Below, piece after piece: positions 62,637 through 64,000 of a DNA stretch of 64,000 nt. Below the pieces are notes generated by a model. That model made no database searches and was not told the origin of the DNA. It was given only the letters and a program-made list of their open reading frames with translations. The stretch is from Porphyra umbilicalis (lineage: Eukaryota > Rhodophyta > Bangiophyceae > Bangiales > Bangiaceae), in NCBI GenBank assembly GCA_002049455.2, contig KV919102.1:1-64000 (forward strand). Direction: 5' to 3'. Position numbers and translations under genes: made by a program. Numbering within the stretch: the first letter of the stretch is position 1; every line of letters starts with the position of its first letter.

Positions 62637-63381
62637 GACGGGCGGCGGCGGCGGCGGCGGCGGCGGGGCTGGGTGTGGCGGCGCCGCCGGCGGGTGCGCC
62701 ACCTGCCTCCTTCCCCGCGACGTTGACGCACAGCCGGCCACGGTGCCGCCGGCCGCGCAGCAGTGTTGGTCGTTCTCGCCGCTCGCGTGGCCACAGTCCA
62801 CGCCGACGCCGACCGTTGTGTTGCCGTCGCCGTCGCTACCGCCCCCGTCATGCCGCATGACGGCGCCGGTAGCGGCTGCCGCACTGCCAGCGGCCGTGCC
62901 GCCATCGGTGTGCATGCGCTCGTTGCGCGCGCTGCCCGCGCGGCTGCTGCCACGCTGCCGACAGTCTTGCCGCCGTCGCCGTCGATACCGACCCCGCCAC
63001 ACCGGGAGTCGGTACCGGCAGCGACTGCCGCACCATCGGCCGCGGTGCCGCCGGCGGCGCAGAAGGGTTCGGTCACCGCGCGGTCCTCGCGGCCGCCGCC
63101 ACACTGCCGACAGTCATGCCGCCGTCGCCGTCGTTGCCTCCGCTGTCACGCCGGATGATGGCACAGGCGGCGGCTACCACGCCGTCGACCACGGTGCGGC
63201 CGGCGGCGCAGATGGGTTCGTCGTCCGCGCTGCCTGCGCGGCCGCCGTCCACGCCGACGCCAACCGGCTTGTTGCCGTTGCCGTCGCTGTCGTGCCGCCA
63301 TGCCGTGGGACGGCGACGGCGGCGGCGTCGGCAGCGCGCGCCGTCGCGACGCTGCGGACGCCGGCACCGGCAAAGACGTGA
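62365..63381 (+). CDS. Hypothetical repeat-rich protein
   Basis: 338-residue frame, start MTRSGRPPRVTTPLG following a long C-run and GCCGCC. Residues 1-75 look natural (SPVVLFRLHRQADDAIAVA); a polyglycine run of CGG codons comes next, then a region made of ~170-bp imperfect repeats that are open in several frames, ending AVATLRTPAPAKT. Repeat peptides such as VHADADRCVAVAVA and VHADANRLVAVAVA appear in different frames, so homopolymer or CGG-run length errors may have shifted the frame. No family recognised. A non-coding repeat field is the alternative. Confidence 0.35.
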
Positions 63382-64000
63382 GTGGCCGCCACCGCCCACG
63401 CCGACGACCGCGCCGCCGGACTGTGCTCCTCCTCCCCCGGCTGCCACCGCGCCGCCAATCTCCCGCCCGTGGTCCGGCTGCCAACGGAAGGGGGCGAACA
63501 CGACGCGAATGTGGCTGCTTGGGTGGGGAGGGACGTCGGCCACCCGCTCGTGTCCGAGGGGATCGTCGTCGGCGGGCCCCCCGCATACGCCGCTCGACAA
63601 TCGGGCGGGGCAGGGGGGGGTGACCGCGTCGTCGGGTGCGGCCGCGATGCCGTCGATGTCGAGCCGGCACTCGGTGGCGAGCAGGCGTGGTGTGTCGGGC
63701 GGCGCGGCGCTTATTCCGGTGTAAAGCCAGCTCTTTCTTCCAACCCGAAAGGTTCGGCCACATGATGTTTTTGGTTAACGCTACCCAAATGACCCAGCAC
63801 ATGCCTATTGTACATCCAAATGTGGGTTTACAAAATATAAAAGTGGCCTCAGGGTCCCAACCCAAATTCATCCTCACTGCGAAGGATCAGTGTCTACGTC
63901 ACTAGCTGCTGTCCACTCAATCAAGCTGACACAGCCCTGCTCGGCCCTGCCTTGACCTCCTTGGACGCTCTTGCCCTGCTCGATCATCCCCAGCCGCGCT
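63382..64000. other. Window edge
   Basis: GC-rich to about 63,720, then abruptly AT-rich. In the AT-rich end a minus-strand frame (63877 down) reads MRMNLGWDPEATFIFCKPTFG and continues with CWVIWVALTKN; it looks protein-like and may be the edge of another element or gene. Confidence 0.35.

Noticed and set aside
1-64000. tRNA, rRNA, LTR or reverse-transcriptase sequences
   Set aside because: I looked for cloverleaf arms, rRNA-like conserved blocks, paired long direct repeats and RT motifs and found none I could support.

Overview
The window is nuclear DNA from a very GC-rich, intron-poor photosynthetic eukaryote. Supporting signs are GT-AG introns (0-1 per gene), plastid-targeted proteins (PGRL1, a fibrillin, an S1-domain protein) with short transit peptides carrying an early Phe, long C/G homopolymers and CGG runs. 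A bangiophyte red alga of the Porphyra/Pyropia type fits best; this is inference, and other GC-rich algae are not excluded.

Region 1 (1-25.9 kb) is ordinary host chromosome: a TDY-type MAP kinase, a Golgi-type glycosyltransferase, ribosomal protein L32e, PGRL1, a PAP2 lipid phosphatase, a multi-pass membrane protein, the deadenylase PARN, a plastid fibrillin, an S1 RNA-binding protein and a small membrane protein. Most host starts have a C-rich tract just upstream of the ATG. At 15.0-17.2 kb sits a nest of small DNA transposons: a hAT-type element with an 8-bp target duplication inside an older inverted-repeat element, and a 129-bp TA-flanked MITE.

Region 2 (26.1-45.6 kb) is the main find: a ~19.5-kb DNA transposon with ~33-bp terminal inverted repeats and a candidate 9-bp target duplication. 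It carries a two-exon transposase of the KDZ (Kyakuja/Dileera/Zisupton) type with a SWIM zinc finger, a PIF1-type helicase with its own conserved N-terminal domain, a large protein of unknown family ('protein A'), a repeat-protein gene, and G-rich subterminal DNA including a 175-bp tandem array.

Region 3 (45.6-64 kb) is repeat-rich and decayed. It holds a second, broken protein A + PIF1 pair (48.3-55.2 kb) in a different relative orientation and without a visible transposase, then a 2-oxoglutarate/Fe(II) oxygenase gene with a basic N-terminus (57.8-59.6 kb), then extreme low-complexity DNA with tandem duplications.

The recurrence of protein A next to PIF1 at two places suggests a functional module (unwinding plus an unknown partner) mobilised by KDZ elements. 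Oxygenases of the TET/JBP type are known to travel with KDZ elements in other lineages, so the nearby oxygenase deserves testing, but its link here is only positional. Many coding frames break exactly at C or G homopolymers, which points to assembly indels or slippage rather than true decay in the host genes.
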